Positions 16,338 through 20,334 of a DNA stretch of 20,334 nucleotides are shown here, piece after piece. The stretch lies in NCBI GenBank assembly GCA_937930135.1, contig CALGVO010000196.1:1-20334 (forward strand). Reading direction: 5' to 3'. Within the stretch, counting starts at the first letter, position 1. Every line of letters starts with the position of its first letter. The notes beneath the pieces are model-generated. The model had not been told where the DNA came from. It saw only the letters and a program-made list of their open reading frames with translations, and did not search any database. A program made the translations under genes and the position numbers. This DNA comes from an uncultured Synechococcus sp. Lineage in GTDB: Bacteria > Cyanobacteriota > Cyanobacteriia > PCC-6307 > Cyanobiaceae.

Positions 16338-17098
16338 GCCAGGTCAACACCCCTGGCGCACCACGGCTCTGTGTCGTGCTGATAGAGCCGGCTGGACCGA
16401 TCAACCTGGGCAGCGTCGCCCGCCTCTGTGCCAATTACGCCATCAATGATCTGCGTCTGGTGGCACCACGCTGCGATACCGCCGACCCCGAGGCCCGCCG
16501 CATGGCCGTGCATGGCCAGACCGTTCTGGAATCGGCGACTCACTATCCCGACCTGATCAGCGCCCTTCAAGGTTGCCGCCGCGTGGTTGCCACCTGCGGC
16601 CGCCTCGATCACGGCACCATCCCATTGCACCCACCGGAACACGTGTTGCCCTGGCTGCTGGCTGACCATGGAGCAACTGAAGCGAGCCAGGCCGCCGCTG
16701 CACTCGTGTTCGGGCGCGAAGACCGCGGCTTGAGCAATGACGAATTGCTGCTCAGCCAGCGGGTGATCTCTCTGTACAGCAATCCCCACTACCCCTCCCT
16801 CAACCTCTCGCACGCCGTGGCCGTGGTGCTGCACGAACTGGAGCGTTGCCGGCGCCAACCGGCTGCCTCCCCGGCGCTGGATCTGGATCCGGCCGCGCCG
16901 CAACAGCTGGATGATTGCCTCGAGGCTGCCCGCAGCCTGCTCCTGGAGACGGGCTTCCTGCTGGAGCACACCGCCCATGCCCGCATGGCCAAAGTGCGGG
17001 CGCTGTTGCAACGGGCCCTGATCCGCAGCGATGAGGTGGCCATGCTCCGCGGCATGGTGCGTCAACTGCGCTGGGCACTCAAGCAACAACGCCCTTAA
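16334..17098 (+). CDS. TrmH/SpoU-family RNA 2'-O-methyltransferase, TrmJ-like, 254 aa
   Basis: The three SPOUT motifs are visible: IEPAGPINLGSVARLCANY (17-35), LVFGREDRGLSNDEL (124-138) and NPHYPSLNLSHAVAVVLHEL (150-169). These form the deep-knot S-adenosylmethionine site. N-terminus and helical C-terminal extension fit TrmJ, which methylates ribose 32 of tRNAs; other TrmH members act on rRNA, so the target is uncertain. The start overlaps the cytM stop by 4 nt, so translation is likely coupled. Confidence 0.88.
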   Translation: MSQVNTPGAPRLCVVLIEPAGPINLGSVARLCANYAINDLRLVAPRCDTADPEARRMAVHGQTVLESATHYPDLISALQGCRRVVATCGRLDHGTIPLHPPEHVLPWLLADHGATEASQAAAALVFGREDRGLSNDELLLSQRVISLYSNPHYPSLNLSHAVAVVLHELERCRRQPAASPALDLDPAAPQQLDDCLEAARSLLLETGFLLEHTAHARMAKVRALLQRALIRSDEVAMLRGMVRQLRWALKQQRP

Positions 17099-17125
17099 CC
17101 TCGGGCGACCCAACGCAACCCCCCG

Positions 17126-18283
17126 GTGAGCAGCAGCCGTTCCAGACGCCAAGATCCCGGCTGGCGCCGCCCCCTGCTGCTGCTGCTGCGCCTGCTGCTG
17201 ATGGGCGTGGGGCTGGGTGTGATCAGCGGATCCGCCTTGAAGATGCTGGCGCCCCAGGTGCAGCAGGGCAACCTGACACTCCCCGCCTGGCTGAATCTCG
17301 ATCTGCTCCAGGGGGCGGCCCTTGCTCCGGCACGCCAGCCCCAGAAGACAAAGACCCCCGGCAACGTGGCCACAAGCCTGGGTCGCTTCGAGACCAAGGA
17401 GGAAATCACCGCCCTGAGCCAACGCTGGCAAGCGCTGGCAGCCGCTGAAAAGGATCTCCAGGCCAGCGCCTTTCTGCTGAAGCTCGACGATGGGCGTTAC
17501 GCGGAACTGAGCCCCGACACGGCCTTGCCCGCTGCCAGCTCGATCAAAACCCCGATTCTGCTGGTGGCGCTGGAGCTGCTCGATGCCGGCAACCTCAGCT
17601 GGAACGAACCACTCACCCTCAGCAAAACCACGGTGGGTGGTGGCGCCGGCTGGATGGCCTCGAAACCTCTGGGCAGTCGCTTTCCCACCCACGAAGTGGC
17701 CACGGAAATGATCCGGGTGAGCGACAACACCGCCACCAATCTGTTGATCGAACGGGTCGGGGGGAAGAAGTTGCTCAATGAACGTTTCAACGCTCTGGGC
17801 CTCAGCGCCACAGTGGTGAACAACTGGCTGCCCGACCTGGAGGGCACCAACACCACCAGCGCACGCGATCTCGCCCGTTCGATCGCCCTGGTGGACACTG
17901 GCGAGGTTTTGAGCACCCGCAGCCGTGATCTGTTCCGGGAGGTGATGGGCACCTCGCGCACCAACCGCCTGCTGCCTGGAGGCCTGCTCAAGGGCCTGGG
18001 CGGCGAGCAGGGGGAACCGGATGACAGCCTGATGGTGAAGGGCTACCGGGTGCTCAACAAGACCGGAGACATCGGCATCGCCTACGCCGATGCGGGCCTG
18101 ATCGAATTGCCCGATGGCAGTCGGGCCGTCGCGGCCTTTCTGGTGAAGGGTCCCTTCAATGACCCCCGCTCCACCGAACTGATCCGCTCCATGGCTGCCG
18201 CCATGGCTCCGGTGCTCAAGCCCAAACCGCCGCTCCCACGCAAGTCACCTAAAACTGAGGCGCCTGCTCCACCGCAGCCATGA
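17126..18283 (+). CDS. Class A beta-lactamase-fold serine hydrolase, membrane-anchored, 385 aa
   Basis: An N-terminal hydrophobic segment (about 16-36) after a basic start anchors or exports the protein. The beta-lactamase/transpeptidase signatures follow: SSIK with Ser138 and Lys141, SDN (199-201), and KTG (312-314). The part around LEGTNTTSARDL (from Glu239) corresponds to the omega loop but is shorter than in TEM-like enzymes. A Pro/Lys-rich tail (about 365-385) ends the protein. It may hydrolyse beta-lactams or act on peptidoglycan; activity cannot be decided here. Start GTG 17126 comes 27 nt after the preceding stop. It overlaps DUF3370 by 4 nt. Confidence 0.85.
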   Translation: MSSSRSRRQDPGWRRPLLLLLRLLLMGVGLGVISGSALKMLAPQVQQGNLTLPAWLNLDLLQGAALAPARQPQKTKTPGNVATSLGRFETKEEITALSQRWQALAAAEKDLQASAFLLKLDDGRYAELSPDTALPAASSIKTPILLVALELLDAGNLSWNEPLTLSKTTVGGGAGWMASKPLGSRFPTHEVATEMIRVSDNTATNLLIERVGGKKLLNERFNALGLSATVVNNWLPDLEGTNTTSARDLARSIALVDTGEVLSTRSRDLFREVMGTSRTNRLLPGGLLKGLGGEQGEPDDSLMVKGYRVLNKTGDIGIAYADAGLIELPDGSRAVAAFLVKGPFNDPRSTELIRSMAAAMAPVLKPKPPLPRKSPKTEAPAPPQP

Positions 18284-19692
18284 CGGCCCCGCGCCTGCTT
18301 CGCACCCTCGCCGCCCTCCCCCTGCTGCTGGCTCCCCTGCCTGCGGCCAGGGCGAACGGCCCCGGCCCTTCAGCATCCCCACCGGCGGTGAGCTTCCAGC
18401 AGCGCCAGCAGCAGGTGCGCCCCCTGCCGGGTCAGCTCGATGGCGTGCTGATGGTGAACGACAACAATCCCGAGCTGATCACGGGCGAGGGCATCCTGCT
18501 CTCCACCTTCCCCGAGGCTCCAGGCCTCAACCTCGCCCTCAACGGTCGCTTTGATCTGTTCAGCCATCACGTGTATGCCGGCAAGCCGGGAGAGCTGAAC
18601 TCCACGCTCTGGCTGGCGGTGCTGGTGCAGCCTGTGGGTGACCAACCGGTGACGCTGGAGCTTCTCGGCGGCAGCACCTCCCTCTCCCAGGCCACCCGCA
18701 AGGGGCAGACCGCAGCACCGTTCCTGCCGCTTCCCAACCTGATGGCGGAAACCAGCACACCGATCGCTGCCGGGCCCGGCAGCCGGGTAGCCGGCGACCT
18801 GCTGCGGCGCGAACGGGCTCCGGAGCTGTCCAGCCGTTGGGAGATCGCCCCCGGCGAAGCCAGTGCTCTGGTGATGCTGCCGATCCCGGTGGCTGGCCTG
18901 GATCCGCTGCTCAACGGCCGCAATCTGCAGCTGCGCCTGCGCAGCTCTGCCCCGATCCATCTCGCCACCCTGGCGGCCTACGGCAGCGGCAAACGCGCCC
19001 CCACGCTCGCCCGCTGGCAGGAGCTGCTGGCCTCCGGCACGCTCAGCCCGAAAGAACACAAGCCCACGCCCAGGGGCAGCACCGGCAAGATCGTCTATTC
19101 CCGCGTCAGCGGCGTGCAGGTTGGCAGCCTCTGGAAAGCCACCCTCACCGACCCCGGCGCCAACAGCCTGAACGTGCAGGAGGCGCCGATCTCCTGGCCG
19201 ATCAGCAGCCTGGATCGGGGCGATCTCGGCACCGGCCAGGTGCAGACCGCGGAACTGAAGGTGTTCTCCGAGGGCACGGCCTGGGCCGCCCATGGGAACT
19301 ACGGCGTGGAGTACGACCTCACCCTCCCCCTGCGCAATCCCGGGTCTGGGCGGCGCCGGGTGGTGGTGGCGCTGGACTCTCCCTTCAAGAACGGCAGCAC
19401 CAACCGCAGCCTGCGCTTCCAATCGCCAGCCAAAGGCCCGGTGATGTTTCGCGGGCCGATCGAGGTGAGCGGCCTCGACGGCAGCCAGGGCCGACCAGCC
19501 GGAGCGCGTCGCTTCCATCTGGTGCTGCGCCAGGGGGAGGAGGGGCCAGCGCTGGGCACGGTGACGCTTGCACCAGGCGAAAGCCGTCGGGTGCGGGTGC
19601 GGCTGATCTATCCCGCCGATGCGACACCGCCACAGGTGCTCTCCATCCTGCCTGTGAAACAATCCACCCCTGTGCCGAGCGTCAGCCCGTGA
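18280..19692 (+). CDS. DUF3370-family exported protein, 470 aa
   Basis: A signal peptide (PRLLRTLAALPLLLAPLPAA, then RANGP) with likely cleavage near residue 25 precedes a long soluble protein. It contains RPLPGQLDGVLMVNDNNPEL, GRFDLFSHHVYAG, GNYGVEYDLTLPLRN and GESRRVRVRLIYPADATPP, the pattern of the cyanobacterial DUF3370 family. The fold is predicted beta-rich; function is unknown. ATG 18280 overlaps the previous stop (ATGA), and the stop overlaps the chlI GTG (GTGA), so all three are translated as a unit. Confidence 0.85.
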   Translation: MTAPRLLRTLAALPLLLAPLPAARANGPGPSASPPAVSFQQRQQQVRPLPGQLDGVLMVNDNNPELITGEGILLSTFPEAPGLNLALNGRFDLFSHHVYAGKPGELNSTLWLAVLVQPVGDQPVTLELLGGSTSLSQATRKGQTAAPFLPLPNLMAETSTPIAAGPGSRVAGDLLRRERAPELSSRWEIAPGEASALVMLPIPVAGLDPLLNGRNLQLRLRSSAPIHLATLAAYGSGKRAPTLARWQELLASGTLSPKEHKPTPRGSTGKIVYSRVSGVQVGSLWKATLTDPGANSLNVQEAPISWPISSLDRGDLGTGQVQTAELKVFSEGTAWAAHGNYGVEYDLTLPLRNPGSGRRRVVVALDSPFKNGSTNRSLRFQSPAKGPVMFRGPIEVSGLDGSQGRPAGARRFHLVLRQGEEGPALGTVTLAPGESRRVRVRLIYPADATPPQVLSILPVKQSTPVPSVSP

Positions 19693-20334
19693 GTTCAACC
19701 CGGAAGCGCAGGGTCTTCCCCTTCACCGCCGTGATCGGCCAGGAGGAGATGAAGCTGGCCCTGCTGCTCAATGTGATCGACCCGCGCATCGGCGGCGTGA
19801 TGATCATGGGCGACCGTGGCACCGGGAAATCCACCACGATTCGCGCCCTCGCCGACCTGCTCCCGGGCATTGAGGTGGTGGCCGGCGATCCCTACAACAG
19901 CTCGGCGACCGACCCCGATCTCCAGAGCAGCGAGGTGAGCCAGCGCCTGGAGCATGGCGAGAAGCTGGCCACCGAAACCCGCCAGGTGCCCATGGTGGAC
20001 CTGCCCCTTGGCGCCACCGAAGACCGCCTCTGCGGCACGATCGATATTGAGAAAGCACTGAGCGAGGGGGTTCGTGCATTTGAGCCCGGGCTGCTGGCCA
20101 AGGCCAACCGCGGCCTGCTGTATGTGGATGAGGTGAATCTGCTCGACGATCACCTGGTGGATGTGCTGCTCGATTCCGCCGCCTCGGGTTGGAACACCGT
20201 GGAACGGGAAGGCGTGTCCGTGCGGCACCCGGCCCGCTTTGTGCTGATCGGCTCCGGCAACCCGGAAGAGGGTGAACTACGGCCCCAGCTGCTCGATCGC
20301 TTCGGCATGAGCGTGGAGGTGCGCACGGTGCGTG
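19689..20334 (+). CDS. chlI: Magnesium chelatase ATPase subunit ChlI (N-terminal 215 residues, runs off right edge)
   Basis: ChlI is the AAA+ motor that, with ChlD and ChlH, inserts Mg into protoporphyrin IX, the first committed step of chlorophyll synthesis. Walker A GDRGTGKST (41-49), Walker B LLYVDEVN (143-150) and the sensor region GSGNPEEGELRPQLLDRFG (188-206) are intact. The frame stays open to the window end; full-length ChlI is about 360 aa. Start is GTG 19689, overlapping the DUF3370 stop by 4 nt; no other start gives the family N-terminus (FPFTAVIGQEEMKLAL). Confidence 0.96.
   Translation, partial: MSSTRKRRVFPFTAVIGQEEMKLALLLNVIDPRIGGVMIMGDRGTGKSTTIRALADLLPGIEVVAGDPYNSSATDPDLQSSEVSQRLEHGEKLATETRQVPMVDLPLGATEDRLCGTIDIEKALSEGVRAFEPGLLAKANRGLLYVDEVNLLDDHLVDVLLDSAASGWNTVEREGVSVRHPARFVLIGSGNPEEGELRPQLLDRFGMSVEVRTVR

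Noticed and set aside
16316..17692. Minus-strand open frame of 458 codons across the methyltransferase and beta-lactamase genes
   Set aside because: It crosses two well-supported genes on the other strand and has Gln/His/Gly-rich shadow composition.
18370..19698. Minus-strand open frame of 442 codons opposite DUF3370
   Set aside because: Antisense shadow of a gene with signal peptide and overlapping neighbours; the translation is low-complexity Gly/Ala/His.

Overview
The window comes from a high-GC unicellular cyanobacterium, most likely a picocyanobacterium of the Synechococcus/Cyanobium group. It carries petG of the cytochrome b6f complex, a cytochrome cM-like protein, the ChlI subunit of magnesium chelatase, a CrtL-type lycopene cyclase, a CAAD/CURT1-like thylakoid protein, a DUF3370 protein, a Nif11-domain protein, and the order guaB3 - Yfr1 RNA - trxA. 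Genes are densely packed, often with 4-base stop/start overlaps and GTG or TTG starts. I see no transposase, integrase, CRISPR array, rRNA or tRNA.

Layout. Positions 1-1650 are a minus-strand run of small, poorly known genes: a membrane/exported protein cut by the window edge, an acidic protein, an exported HExxH protein, an MTH1187-type thiamine-binding-like protein and a small unknown. Positions 1700-4150 are an accessory patch: two small unknown proteins, a [2Fe-2S] ferredoxin, a 54-aa acidic ORF ending in a hairpin, a Nif11 protein, an exported protein with a signal peptide, and a coding-like remnant. Positions 4147-6611 hold leuA followed 5 nt later by a sugar ABC-transporter permease. 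Positions 6722-9528 hold a GH57 alpha-glucan enzyme convergent with, and overlapping, the lycopene cyclase gene. Positions 9531-12164 hold gyrA, directly upstream of the cyclase gene on the minus strand.

From 12262 the plus strand carries the CAAD protein, guaB3, the small RNA Yfr1, then trxA-hisH-rsmD. The 3' end of rsmD runs antisense into petG. Divergent from petG is a tight five-gene run: cytM, a TrmJ-type RNA methyltransferase, a class A beta-lactamase-fold protein, DUF3370, and chlI (cut by the right edge). Three of its four junctions are 4-base overlaps.

Functionally the window is mainly housekeeping and photosynthesis: leucine and histidine synthesis, purine balance (GuaB3), thiol redox (TrxA), DNA supercoiling (GyrA), carotenoid and chlorophyll synthesis, electron transport, and glycogen/alpha-glucan metabolism. 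I found no convincing new multi-gene system. The items most worth a second look are the Yfr1 RNA, the unlisted 54-aa ORF with its terminator and GTCAGC repeats, the decayed coding segment after 3976, the rsmD/petG antisense overlap, and the altered GyrA-box and CTD insert.
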